Of a stretch of DNA of 64,000 nt, positions 41,520-49,879 are shown piece after piece (position 1 is the first letter of the stretch; each line of letters starts with the position of its first letter). Under the pieces are notes generated by a model. That model was not told the origin of the DNA. It saw nothing but the letters and a program-made list of their open reading frames with translations, and did no database searches. The DNA lies in assembly GCA_023259675.1 (NCBI GenBank), contig JALRGT010000001.1, forward strand, positions 62,001-126,000. Direction: 5' to 3'. The stretch comes from Flavobacterium sp. (GTDB lineage Bacteria > Bacteroidota > Bacteroidia > Flavobacteriales > Flavobacteriaceae). A program made the position numbers and the translations under genes.

Positions 41520-41648
41520 ATGAAAACAAAAGTCAAAGCAGATGATGAAAGACTGTACCTCATTGGTTCGTTCGTTTTTTTATCATTAATCGTTTCATTT
41601 GTAACTTTAATTATCCTCTCTTTATACAGCCTTTATTTATTAGGCTAA
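41520..41648 (+). CDS. Small single-helix membrane protein (42 aa)
   Basis: An ATG at 41520 opens 42 codons ending TAA at 41648. The N-terminal third is polar and charged (MKTKVKADDERLYLIG) and the rest is one long hydrophobic helix (residues about 15-40, with FVFLSLIVSFVTLIILSLYS). A well-formed promoter stands at the right distance upstream, and no longer frame competes here. I do not recognise the protein. A small regulatory or stress membrane protein is possible; no function is claimed. Confidence 0.6.
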   Translation: MKTKVKADDERLYLIGSFVFLSLIVSFVTLIILSLYSLYLLG

Positions 41649-41713
41649 ATAAAAATCAATGAATTGATTTAAAAGTATAATTAAAATTTACCGTTCTCGA
41701 TTTTAGAAAACAA

Positions 41714-41750
41714 AAAACCCAAAATACTAATTGCTAGTATTTTGGGTTTT
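41714..41750 (-). terminator. Terminator of tRNA-Leu
   Basis: The stem AAAACCCAAAATACTA (41714-41729) pairs with TAGTATTTTGGGTTTT (41735-41750). Read on the minus strand it follows the tRNA and is succeeded by a T-run. Confidence 0.88.
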
Positions 41751-41755
41751 AAAAG

Positions 41756-41837
41756 TGCGGATAATAGGACTCGAACCTACACGCCTTGCGGCACCAGATC
41801 CTAAGTCTGGCATGTCTACCAATTTCACCATATCCGC
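41756..41837 (-). tRNA. tRNA-Leu (anticodon TAG)
   Basis: On the minus strand the acceptor GCGGATA (41837-41831) pairs with TATCCGC (41763-41757), discriminator A. The anticodon stem CCAGA/TCTGG holds the loop CTTAGGA with anticodon TAG. A long variable arm (TGCCGCAAGGCGT part) and GGTTCGAGTCC T arm are present, as expected of a class II tRNA. CCA is not encoded. An upstream frame extension of the M20 gene overlaps it and is rejected. Confidence 0.97.
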
Positions 41838-41850
41838 TCAATTGTGGGTG

Positions 41851-41879
41851 CAAATATAATCATATCTTCTGTATTTCAA
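41851..41879 (-). promoter_or_regulatory. Promoter of tRNA-Leu
   Basis: On the minus strand TTG (41879-41877) and TATATTTG (41858-41851) are 18 bases apart, a full consensus match. Confidence 0.85.
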
Positions 41880-41944
41880 AGTCTTTTTTGAAAAAAAATA
41901 ATAATCTCTTTTTTGTATTTTTGGTTACAACAAAATTACAATTC

Positions 41945-43333
41945 ATGGATAACATTAAATCATACCTACAAGCCCAAAAAGACCAATTGATAAATGAATT
42001 AATCGAGCTTTTAAAAATCCCATCCGTCAGTGCCGATACCGCTTTCTCTCAGGATGTATTAGATACCGCAGATGCCGTAAAACTCAGTTTAGAAAAAGCC
42101 GGCTGTGACAAAGTAGAAATATGTGAAACCGACGGTTACCCTATCGTTTACGGTGAGAAAATAATCGACTCCGCCTTACCCACTGTACTCGTTTATGGCC
42201 ATTATGACGTACAGCCAGCAGATCCTTTAGAATTGTGGACTTCTCCCCCATTTGAACCCGAAATCAAAACTACCGAAATCCATCCCGAAGGCGCCATTTT
42301 TGCCCGAGGTGCCTGCGACGATAAAGGACAAATGTTCATGCACGTCAAAGCAGTCGAATACATGATTGCCAATGATTGCCTGCCTTGCAACGTAAAATTC
42401 ATGATAGAAGGCGAGGAAGAAGTAGGCAGTGTCAATCTTAAATCTTTTGTCGAAAACAACACCGAAAAACTCAAAAACGATGTGATTCTCATTTCAGACA
42501 CCGGAATGATTTCCAATACCCAACCTTCCATCACAACGGGATTGCGCGGATTGAGTTATGTAGAAGTCGAAGTTACGGGACCCAATCGCGATTTACATTC
42601 CGGTTTGTACGGCGGGGCGGTTGCCAATCCGATTAATGTTTTGACAAAAATGATTGCCTCACTTCACGACGAGAACAATCACATCACTATTCCTGGATTT
42701 TATGACAATGTCGAGGAACTATCACTCGAAGAAAGAGCCGAAATGGCCAAAGCACCTTTCAGCTTAGAGGAATACAAAAAAGCATTGGATTTGGATGCTG
42801 TCTATGGTGAAAAAGGCTATACGACCAACGAAAGAAACTCCATCCGACCAACATTGGATGTTAACGGAATCTGGGGTGGTTATACTGGCGAAGGCGCCAA
42901 AACGGTAATTCCAAGTCAGGCTTTCGCCAAAATTTCGATGCGCTTGGTTCCACATCAAGATTGGGAGGAAATCACCGAATTGTTTACCCAACATTTCATC
43001 AGTATCGCTCCGGCCGGGGTAAAAGTAAAAGTAAAACCACATCACGGCGGACAAGGTTATGTAACCCCAACAGACAGCATTGGATACAAAGCCGCTAATA
43101 TGGCTTATACGGAAACTTTTGGTGTTCCTGCCATTCCGGTGCGCTCCGGAGGAAGTATTCCGATTGTAGCCTTGTTTGAAAAAGAACTTAAAAGCAAAAC
43201 CATCCTGATGGGATTTGGTCTCGACAGCGATGCAATTCACTCGCCCAACGAACATTTTGGAATTTTCAATTACCTGAAAGGCATCGAAACGATTCCGTTG
43301 TTTTACAAATATTTTGTGGAGTTGTCGAAATAG
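41945..43333 (+). CDS. M20-family dipeptidase
   Basis: This cytoplasmic zinc dipeptidase of the CNDP/PepV-like group is 462 aa from the ATG at 41945; the open frame upstream runs through tRNA-Leu and is not coding. Metal and catalytic motifs: VLVYGHYDVQPADP (His and Asp), ARGACDDKGQ (bridging Asp), MIEGEEEVGS (catalytic Glu pair), SDTGM, and IHSPNEHFGIFNYLKG (C-terminal His). The dimerisation lid lies between (LRGLSYVEVEVTGPNRDLHSG). A TATTTTTG -7 element is at 41916-41923. It is the only gene between the tRNA and the BlaI cluster. Confidence 0.94.
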   Translation: MDNIKSYLQAQKDQLINELIELLKIPSVSADTAFSQDVLDTADAVKLSLEKAGCDKVEICETDGYPIVYGEKIIDSALPTVLVYGHYDVQPADPLELWTSPPFEPEIKTTEIHPEGAIFARGACDDKGQMFMHVKAVEYMIANDCLPCNVKFMIEGEEEVGSVNLKSFVENNTEKLKNDVILISDTGMISNTQPSITTGLRGLSYVEVEVTGPNRDLHSGLYGGAVANPINVLTKMIASLHDENNHITIPGFYDNVEELSLEERAEMAKAPFSLEEYKKALDLDAVYGEKGYTTNERNSIRPTLDVNGIWGGYTGEGAKTVIPSQAFAKISMRLVPHQDWEEITELFTQHFISIAPAGVKVKVKPHHGGQGYVTPTDSIGYKAANMAYTETFGVPAIPVRSGGSIPIVALFEKELKSKTILMGFGLDSDAIHSPNEHFGIFNYLKGIETIPLFYKYFVELSK

Positions 43334-43375
43334 GTTTTGCTGTAAAGAATCGAAGTCGCAAAGGAAAAAATTTAT

Positions 43376-43414
43376 AATCCGTTCATTCTAAACTGAGTGA
43401 ACGGATTTTTTTTG
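43376..43414 (+). terminator. Terminator of the dipeptidase gene
   Basis: AATCCGTTCA (43376-43385) pairs with TGAACGGATT (43398-43407), then T-run. The stem core ATCCGTTC/GAACGGAT is also that of the terminator at 47.6 kb. Confidence 0.85.
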
Positions 43415-43423
43415 CCAAAAAAA

Positions 43424-43456
43424 TTGGATATTAAATTTATATTTCTACATTTGTAG
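43424..43456 (+). promoter_or_regulatory. Promoter with BlaI-type operator on the -7 element
   Basis: TTG at 43424-43426 and TACATTTG at 43446-43453 are 19 bases apart. The perfect dyad CTACA-TT-TGTAG (43445-43456) covers the whole -7 element; TACAnnTGTA is the half-site pattern of BlaI/MecI repressors. A further half-site TGTAG lies at 43472-43476. Auto-repression of the lipoprotein-BlaI-M56 operon is predicted. Confidence 0.75.
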
Positions 43457-43481
43457 AGCAATGTTTCCAAATGTAGAACAA

Positions 43482-43904
43482 ATGAAAAGATTCAGCATCC
43501 TCTTAGTCACGATTATAAGTTTGAATTCTTGTAAAACAAGAACAACCAATCAAACTATAAATAAAAAAAGAGAAGGACTCTGGATCGAAAAATATGCAAT
43601 AGACAGTGCGCAATATAAATCCATTGGAAAGTACAAAAAAGACGATCCTATAAAAAAATGGAAATACTATTTAAACGATAAATTGATTAAAAAAGAGTGG
43701 CATCATAAAAAGTTTTGCCAAACCAAGTTGTATCATGAAAATGGAGAAATACAGTCTCAAGGAAAAACAAGACTAGACCTCAGCGCTAAATATGCACATT
43801 GGTATTACAGCGGCAACTGGAATTTCTATGACGACAAAGGAAAGCTGATAATGAAACGGAATTACGATAAAGGCAAGCTTCTCTCAGAAATAATCTTAAA
43901 ATAA
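43482..43904 (+). CDS. Lipoprotein with MORN/YwqK-like repeats
   Basis: The 140-aa product from the ATG at 43482 has a lipoprotein signal (hydrophobic residues 5-14, then SLNSC with Cys about 17). An ATG 21 bases upstream falls next to the predicted transcription start and is less likely. The mature part has repeats of the type KKREGLWIEKYAID, KYKKDDPIKKWKYYLNDKLIKKEW, LYHENGEIQSQG and GNWNFYDDKGKLIMKRNYDKGKL, like the MORN/YwqK antitoxin-like family common in Bacteroidota. It is the first gene of the BlaI operon, 20 bases before the repressor. Its function is unknown; a link to envelope sensing is inferred from context. Confidence 0.78.
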   Translation: MKRFSILLVTIISLNSCKTRTTNQTINKKREGLWIEKYAIDSAQYKSIGKYKKDDPIKKWKYYLNDKLIKKEWHHKKFCQTKLYHENGEIQSQGKTRLDLSAKYAHWYYSGNWNFYDDKGKLIMKRNYDKGKLLSEIILK

Positions 43905-43924
43905 AGAACCTAAAATATTAAAAA

Positions 43925-44299
43925 ATGCAACAGCTCACCAACTCCGAAGAACAATTAATGGAACACCTCTGGAAACTAAAGAAAGCCTTCATGAAAGACT
44001 TACTCGAAGCTTATCCGGAACCAAAACCCAAAACCACTACGGTTGCTACTTTATTAAAAAGAATGATTGACAAAGACTTTGTTGCCTATAAAGAGTTTGG
44101 AAACTCAAGAGAGTACTATCCATTGGTTAAAAAAACCGATTATTTCTCCAAACACGTCAATGGATTGATTAGTAATTTCTTCAATAATTCGGCTTCGCAA
44201 TTTGCTTCTTTCTTTACCAAAGAAACTAATTTATCAGAAATGGAATTAGAAGAATTAAAAAAAATCATCGATGTTGAACTTCAAAAGAAGAAAAAATGA
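43925..44299 (+). CDS. BlaI/MecI/CopY-family repressor
   Basis: This winged-helix transcription repressor is 124 aa. The N-terminal domain (LTNSEEQLMEHLWKLKKAFMKDLLEAYPEPKPKTTTVATLLKRMIDKDFVAYKEFG) is the BlaI DNA-binding fold. The C-terminal helices form the dimer part that BlaR1-type proteases trigger to be cleaved. Its stop overlaps the start of the first M56 gene by 4 bases (ATGA), so expression is coupled. A matching operator dyad lies on the operon promoter. The last 13 residues (KKIIDVELQKKKK) are repeated as a fossil before the second M56 gene. Confidence 0.94.
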   Translation: MQQLTNSEEQLMEHLWKLKKAFMKDLLEAYPEPKPKTTTVATLLKRMIDKDFVAYKEFGNSREYYPLVKKTDYFSKHVNGLISNFFNNSASQFASFFTKETNLSEMELEELKKIIDVELQKKKK

Positions 44300-46041
44300 T
44301 AGACTTTCTCTTCAAATCGACACTTTCCTTAACGGTACTGTTAGCGGTGTACCATCTCCTATTGGAAAAAGAAAAAATGCATCAGTTCAATAGATTCTAT
44401 TTATTGTTTGGTATTTTGTTTTCATTCACCATTCCTTTCATAACCATCGAAGTGATTCGGGAAATTCCTCACCAAGAAATCACTCCAAGTGTTATTCCAA
44501 GTATCATTCCAATGGAAGGAGCAACTAGCATGCCCATCATTGAAAATCCCACTAATTATTGGCTGATAGCCGCCTGGAGTTTATATGGAGTAATCACTTT
44601 GGTATTATTAGTTCGGTTTATTTTAAATATTTGGAAATTGAACGCTAGAACCAAATCAAATTCCACAATTGATTACAAAAACGCAAAATTGGTCTTGCTA
44701 AAAGAAAAAACACTTCCCTATACCTTCCTGAATACTATTTTTATCAATGAAACGGATTACCATAATCGGAAAATTGAAGCCGAATTATACACGCATGAAC
44801 TCATTCATGTTGACCAAAAACACACTTTAGACATTCTATTTATCGAAACAGTAAAAGTGATTTTTTGGTTCAATCCGATTTTTATTTTTTACAAAAAAGC
44901 AATCCAACTCAACCACGAATTTCTTGCAGACGAGAAAGTCGTGAAATCGTATAACAATGTTCCGTTTTACCAATCGCTGCTGCTATCAAAAACAAACGAA
45001 AGCCAACCTTTTTACTTGACCAGTAATTTAACATATTCAGTAACCAAAAAACGACTAGTTATGATGACAAAAAACACCTCTCTATCTAAATCCATTTTGA
45101 AAAAATTGGTTTTAATACCTTTTTTTTCTGGACTTGTTTTCATTTCATGTGTCAAAAAAACAGACCAAAAGACACCGTTAGACAATGCTAAAGAAACAAC
45201 AAAATCCAATACTGTAAACGAACAAAGAAAAGACACTTATTATGCTGGAGTACAAGTAATTGTTAGAGATCAAAACAAAAAATTACTATTGAATAAAAAA
45301 TATGAAGCCTTGACCCAAGATGAGAAAAGTAAATATTTAATTTTCGAGACAAAACACTATCCCGAAAAAAGAAAACCAACAAAAGAAGAATTAGAGAATT
45401 TGATAAACAAAAAAGATTGTTCTTTTTCTCTGGATGGTTTTATATTGACCAATTCACAAAAAGAACTATTACTACATACAGAAATTGCAACTATTTCAGG
45501 AGGATTTGTGCAGGAAAAATATAGAACAAAAGATAGTCCAGAAAAATTTCATTACTCTTTAGCTACAACTTCATATTATGAGAAAGAAAAAAAGAGGAAC
45601 AACCCTGAGAAATTTCCAGGAGATACAATTGAAATTACATTTTCTGTAAATGCCACCCAAAATCAAAAAAAGGAAGAAATTATCACAAAAACAAATGGGA
45701 AAGAAACTGAAAAAAAAGAACCACTTTTTAACACATCAGAACTAACCCAGCAACCAGAATTTCCAGGAGGTGATCGTAAATTTGACGAATTTTTTGATAA
45801 AAACATGAAGAAACCAAAGGGACTACTAGAAAGTAACGAGGTTCATATAACTTTCCAAATAGAAAAAGATGGGAGCCTTAGTAATATAAGAGCCCAAAGT
45901 AGGACGGGACATATCGCAAACGAAGAAGTCGTTCGTGTTTTAGAACTAAGCCCGAAATGGAAACCTGGAGAAATCAACTATAAAGCCGTGACCGTATTGT
46001 ACAACACCAATTTAGCTTTTGGTTCGGGCGAAAAACATTAA
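44296..46041 (+). CDS. BlaR1-like M56 metallopeptidase with TonB C-terminal domain, copy 1
   Basis: This membrane-bound zinc protease and sensor is 581 aa. Four hydrophobic helices flank the catalytic segment, with three before it (about residues 1-22, 35-53, 92-112). The zinc motif HELIH is at residues 167-171, followed by HEFLADEKVV with the third ligand. After a fourth helix near residue 270 comes a periplasmic part that ends in a TonB_C domain (PEFPGGDRKFDEFFD ... VHITFQIEKDGSLSNIRAQS). In place of the penicillin-binding domain of true BlaR1 it has this TonB-like domain, as is common in Bacteroidota. It should cut the BlaI protein encoded just upstream. The signal sensed is unknown. Confidence 0.92.
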   Translation: MIDFLFKSTLSLTVLLAVYHLLLEKEKMHQFNRFYLLFGILFSFTIPFITIEVIREIPHQEITPSVIPSIIPMEGATSMPIIENPTNYWLIAAWSLYGVITLVLLVRFILNIWKLNARTKSNSTIDYKNAKLVLLKEKTLPYTFLNTIFINETDYHNRKIEAELYTHELIHVDQKHTLDILFIETVKVIFWFNPIFIFYKKAIQLNHEFLADEKVVKSYNNVPFYQSLLLSKTNESQPFYLTSNLTYSVTKKRLVMMTKNTSLSKSILKKLVLIPFFSGLVFISCVKKTDQKTPLDNAKETTKSNTVNEQRKDTYYAGVQVIVRDQNKKLLLNKKYEALTQDEKSKYLIFETKHYPEKRKPTKEELENLINKKDCSFSLDGFILTNSQKELLLHTEIATISGGFVQEKYRTKDSPEKFHYSLATTSYYEKEKKRNNPEKFPGDTIEITFSVNATQNQKKEEIITKTNGKETEKKEPLFNTSELTQQPEFPGGDRKFDEFFDKNMKKPKGLLESNEVHITFQIEKDGSLSNIRAQSRTGHIANEEVVRVLELSPKWKPGEINYKAVTVLYNTNLAFGSGEKH

Positions 46042-46042
46042 A

Positions 46043-46090
46043 GGAGTAAAAAAAATAATTGACGTTGAACTTCAAAAAAAGAAAAAATGA
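46043..46090 (+). pseudogene. Fossil 3' end of the BlaI gene between the two M56 genes
   Basis: The frame GVKKIIDVELQKKKK-stop repeats the end of the BlaI protein (ELKKIIDVELQKKKK-stop). About 43 of 49 bases match 44251-44299, including the ATGA overlap with the following M56 start. It shows that the second M56 gene arose by tandem duplication of a block that began inside the BlaI gene. Confidence 0.85.
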
Positions 46091-47565
46091 CCGACTTTCT
46101 AATCAAATCGACCCTTTCCTTAGCTGTGTTATTAGCAGTATATTTTTTAATATTGGAAAAAGAAAAAATGCATCAATTCAATAGATTCTATTTATTGTTT
46201 GCTATTTTGTTTTCATTCGCTATTCCTTTTATAACTATCGAAATAATACAGGAAATTCCCCATCAGGAAACTGCTCCGAGTATTATTCCAATGGAAGGAA
46301 CAACAAGCATTCCTATCATTAAAAATCACACTAATTATTGGCTGATAGCCGCCTGGAGTTTTTACGGAATAATCACTTTGGTATTATTAGTTCGGTTTAT
46401 TTTAAATATTTGGAAATTGAACGCTAGAACCAAATCAAATTCGGCAATTGATTACAAAAATGCAAAACTGGTTTTACTAGAAGAAAAAACGTTACCCTAT
46501 ACCTTTCTGAATACTATTTTCATCAATGAAACCGATTACCATAATCGAAAAATTGAAGCCGAATTATATACCCACGAGTTAATTCATGTAAGCCAAAAAC
46601 ACACTTTTGACATTCTATTTATCGAAACACTGAAAGTGATTTTTTGGTTCAATCCTATTTTCATTTTTTACAAAAAAGCAATCCAACTCAACCACGAATT
46701 CCTCGCCGACGAGAAAGTCGTGAAATCGCATAACAATGTTCCGTTTTACCAAAATTTACTTATATCCAAGGCAAACGCTAACCCAACCTATTACTTGGCC
46801 AGTAATTTGAATTATTCAGTAACCAAAAAAAGATTAATTATGATGACGAAAAACACATCAGCAGCAAGGGCTTTATTAAAAAAAGGAATTGTAATTCCTT
46901 TATTGGCCGCACTCGTATTTTCATTATGTACAAAAACTGTCGCACAGGAAACCTCAAAAAAAGATGGAAAGAATATCTACGTAAACGGAGAAGCATTTTA
47001 CAAGAAAACTACTTTTAAAATTAAAGATGAAAAAGGAAAAGTAGTTGCCAAAAAAAAATACTCCGATTTAACTGCGAAACAAAAAAAGCTAGCTCCTCCA
47101 TTAGTTATTCGCAGTTATAATGATAAACCGTTATCTGAAAAAGAAATTACAAAAAAAATAAAAAAAGAAGAACCTAAAACGTTCATTATTGATGAATTTG
47201 ACCCAAAGAACATCAAAACAAAACAACAAGATCCTAATGCAATCTATACTAAAAATGGTCTAACAGAAAATCCAGAGTTTCCAGGGGGTATGAAAGCTTT
47301 TTATAAATTCATAGAAGAAAATTTTATAACCCCCAAAATACCCGGAGATGTAAAATTAACAGAAAAAGTTTACTTAACATTTATTATTGAGGCAGATGGT
47401 ACTTTGTCTAGTTATAGAATACTTAGAGATAACTACGGTTATGGAGCAGGGGAAGAAGCTGTGAGAGTTTTAAAATTATCTCCAAAATGGACTCCTGGAA
47501 CAATACAAGGAGAACCCGTTCGAACATTATACAGCTTACCCATCTCGATTCAATCCAAAACATAA
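46087..47565 (+). CDS. BlaR1-like M56 metallopeptidase with TonB C-terminal domain, copy 2
   Basis: This 492-aa tandem paralogue of the preceding gene is nearly identical in the membrane and catalytic parts (HELIHVSQKHTF zinc motif, HEFLADEKVVKS). It diverges strongly after about residue 270, where the periplasmic linker is shorter and unrelated. The C-terminal TonB_C domain is again present (NPEFPGGMKAFYKFIEENF ... VYLTFIIEADGTLSSYR). Conserved protease with changed outer part suggests that the two copies now sense different signals while acting on the same repressor; this is inference. A terminator follows. Confidence 0.92.
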   Translation: MTDFLIKSTLSLAVLLAVYFLILEKEKMHQFNRFYLLFAILFSFAIPFITIEIIQEIPHQETAPSIIPMEGTTSIPIIKNHTNYWLIAAWSFYGIITLVLLVRFILNIWKLNARTKSNSAIDYKNAKLVLLEEKTLPYTFLNTIFINETDYHNRKIEAELYTHELIHVSQKHTFDILFIETLKVIFWFNPIFIFYKKAIQLNHEFLADEKVVKSHNNVPFYQNLLISKANANPTYYLASNLNYSVTKKRLIMMTKNTSAARALLKKGIVIPLLAALVFSLCTKTVAQETSKKDGKNIYVNGEAFYKKTTFKIKDEKGKVVAKKKYSDLTAKQKKLAPPLVIRSYNDKPLSEKEITKKIKKEEPKTFIIDEFDPKNIKTKQQDPNAIYTKNGLTENPEFPGGMKAFYKFIEENFITPKIPGDVKLTEKVYLTFIIEADGTLSSYRILRDNYGYGAGEEAVRVLKLSPKWTPGTIQGEPVRTLYSLPISIQSKT

Positions 47566-47570
47566 ATACA

Positions 47571-47605
47571 AAAAAATCCGTTCTTCTCAGAACGGATTTT
47601 TTTTG
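47571..47605. terminator. Two-way terminator between M56 copy 2 and GH43
   Basis: ATCCGTTCT (47576-47584) pairs with AGAACGGAT (47589-47597) around TCTC, with A-run before and T-run after. Confidence 0.9.
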
Positions 47606-47628
47606 TAAACTAAAATGAAATAGTATTA

Positions 47629-49833
47629 TTATTCACCAACCACTTTCCATGCAAAACAAGCACCATCTTTTCTGTCCGGTCTTGTTCCTGGTGCATCTGC
47701 CGAAGTTAAACTTTTAGCATTCGGGTCGGCAAACAAATAACGATGCGTGGTTAATGACATCAACATCAAATCGCCTCTGCCCATGTCTTGCCATTGAAAC
47801 AAGGAATTACCCCCTTGTTCTTCCTTCACAATACGAACTTCAGCCATAAGACCTGAACCAGTTACCGCAACAAAACCACCGTCTTTAACCGATTGCAAGG
47901 CGATGCGGCCGTTGCCTCTGTCCAAGACTTTAAAATGAGTCGCATTTCCTTCGGCGAAACGATCTTTACTTCCTACGGGACGTACAAAACCATTCCAACT
48001 CACCAAAACCGTTTCGTCTGCCAAACTCGTCAACGCAATGGCTTTATTGTACGGAATAGGTTGCGTCAAGCCTTTGTAACGCGGTTCATCAACTTTGAAA
48101 CTATTGAAATCGGCATAACCGCCTTCGGCGTTTTTAGTATTGTAATTGAACAAAGCAAAACGCACTCCTTGAAACGTACGTAAAGAGAACGGCATGATGA
48201 TGGTATCACCCAAAAAGCTAAAATTCGTTCCATCGGTACTGTAACTAAATCGAGCTTTATCGGTATCAAAATTACAATGTACGCGCAACCACAAACGGGA
48301 CGATTTTACTTTTTCGCTTATTACTTTATTGTCCTGATGGTAGAATTGCTGCACTTCAAGTTGGTTATCCTTTTTGCTCAAACCAATCCAAGCATGAGGC
48401 ACATTCAACAAAGCCAGTCCGGCAATATCGCCGTTTTTCAGTCCTTTTACCTCAATTTCGGTAGTTGCAATCGATTCGGGACCAATCGCTCTTTGAGTTA
48501 ATGAATTTCGGGCATCCCAAAAACTAGTTGCCGGAAGCGAATGCAAACGCAAACTTCCTTTTTTCTCTTTCAACGACCATTTAGCATCCACTGGCACGTG
48601 ATTCCATTGCCAAATCGGTTTCAATTCTTTGGCCGAAAAATCATCCGAACGCTCGTAAGTTGGCATCGGTTTTTGAGTAAAACCTGTATTGGGTTTTACC
48701 CAAGTTTTTGGCGAACGTGTTAGATTGCCTTCCAAACCAAAATACGGCCAACCATTTTTCCAAGTTACTGGCGAAAGTGCCGTTACACGACCCACCGAGT
48801 TGTAATCCAACATCGACCAACCCCACCATTCCCCTGTTTGGGTTTGCACAAGTCCGCCTTGATGCATCGGAATACAACCAACATAATTTTCGGTAGGTGG
48901 AATCAAATCAAACGGTGGCCCTTTGCGCGGATCATTTACTCTCCAACCTGTTCCAATCCCTAAACTTTCCTCGGCACTCATGACATTTACTTCATAGGGA
49001 CCTTCGGGTTTATCGGCGCGAAGACATACTTGGTAACAAAGCGGGTCATAATTGGTATTGGTAATATAATATTTGCCGTCTATTTTATAAAAATGCGAAC
49101 CTTCTCCTGCGCCACTTCCTTTATTTATAAGGACTTTTTGAGTTCCCGGTTTGATATCGGTCAATTCCTCATTAAGCTCAGCGATTTTTACCTCTTGGTA
49201 ATCCCAAATCACATACACTTTGCCGTCATCATCAAAAAGTACCGACAAATCATGGAACGATTTTTTCATTCTCGTATGTTTCCAAGGTCCTTTGGGGTTA
49301 GTCGCTGTAAACAACTGCGTTCCCTGCCCGTTGACATTCGTAAAAATGTAAAAAGTCCCGTTGTGGTAACGGAAACAAGGCGCCCAAATTCCCTGACCAT
49401 AAATGTCTTTGTTGTTTTCTAAGCGATAGGATTCGTCGAAATCTAATTTATTAATCACATACGTCAGGAATTCCCAGTTGACCAAATCCTTAGAATGCAA
49501 CACGGGCAATCCCGGCATGGCATGCATGGTCGTTCCCGTAAGATAATAATCATCTCCTACGCGAATCAAATCCGGATCGGAGAATTCGTCTTGAAAAAGC
49601 GGATTGGTAAAGGTTCCGTTGCCGTTGTCGGCTCTCCATGTTTTGGTTTCTTCGGCAACTTTAAAACTGGTATTTTGTTTCGGATTAACTTTAGTAACCA
49701 CAACCGACTGGGCATTCGACCATAGGGTGACACTCAAACAAAGGGCTGCAAACAATCCTTTTTTCAGAAAACTCTTTTCTTTGGCAAGCCAAGGTTGGCT
49801 TACTAATCGATATTCATTCATAATTGGTTTCAT
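47629..49833 (-). CDS. GH43 glycoside hydrolase with C-terminal beta-trefoil-like domain, exported
   Basis: This is an inverting enzyme of the beta-xylosidase/alpha-L-arabinofuranosidase family, 734 aa. After a polar start of about 27 residues comes a signal helix (LKKGLFAALCLSVTLWSNAQS). The five-bladed propeller begins NPLFQDEFSDPDLIRVGDDYYLTGT (catalytic base Asp), with the pKa-modulating Asp in FHDLSVLFDDDGKVYVIWD and the acid Glu in GSGAGEGSHFYKIDGKYYI. A concanavalin-like GH43 C-terminal domain (KPIWQWNHVP ...) follows, then 110 residues with fascin-like trefoil repeats (RIALQSVKDGGFVAVTGSGLMAEV). It stands alone. A TTTTACA-TT-TGTAAAA dyad lies 31 bases before the start. The sugar released cannot be fixed from sequence. 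Confidence 0.9.
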   Translation of the reverse strand: MKPIMNEYRLVSQPWLAKEKSFLKKGLFAALCLSVTLWSNAQSVVVTKVNPKQNTSFKVAEETKTWRADNGNGTFTNPLFQDEFSDPDLIRVGDDYYLTGTTMHAMPGLPVLHSKDLVNWEFLTYVINKLDFDESYRLENNKDIYGQGIWAPCFRYHNGTFYIFTNVNGQGTQLFTATNPKGPWKHTRMKKSFHDLSVLFDDDGKVYVIWDYQEVKIAELNEELTDIKPGTQKVLINKGSGAGEGSHFYKIDGKYYITNTNYDPLCYQVCLRADKPEGPYEVNVMSAEESLGIGTGWRVNDPRKGPPFDLIPPTENYVGCIPMHQGGLVQTQTGEWWGWSMLDYNSVGRVTALSPVTWKNGWPYFGLEGNLTRSPKTWVKPNTGFTQKPMPTYERSDDFSAKELKPIWQWNHVPVDAKWSLKEKKGSLRLHSLPATSFWDARNSLTQRAIGPESIATTEIEVKGLKNGDIAGLALLNVPHAWIGLSKKDNQLEVQQFYHQDNKVISEKVKSSRLWLRVHCNFDTDKARFSYSTDGTNFSFLGDTIIMPFSLRTFQGVRFALFNYNTKNAEGGYADFNSFKVDEPRYKGLTQPIPYNKAIALTSLADETVLVSWNGFVRPVGSKDRFAEGNATHFKVLDRGNGRIALQSVKDGGFVAVTGSGLMAEVRIVKEEQGGNSLFQWQDMGRGDLMLMSLTTHRYLFADPNAKSLTSADAPGTRPDRKDGACFAWKVVGE

Positions 49834-49863
49834 TTATTTCTTTGGAATAATTAAAAGTGTGTT

Positions 49864-49879
49864 TTTTACATTTGTAAAA
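49864..49879. promoter_or_regulatory. BlaI-like operator dyad upstream of GH43
   Basis: TTTTACA-TT-TGTAAAA is a perfect inverted repeat. Its centre TACATTTGTA is identical to the centre of the BlaI operator at 43446-43455. Confidence 0.4.

Noticed and set aside
41786..41944. N-terminal extension of the M20 dipeptidase
   Set aside because: The 53 extra codons overlap tRNA-Leu and its promoter on the other strand, and the family start fits the ATG at 41945.
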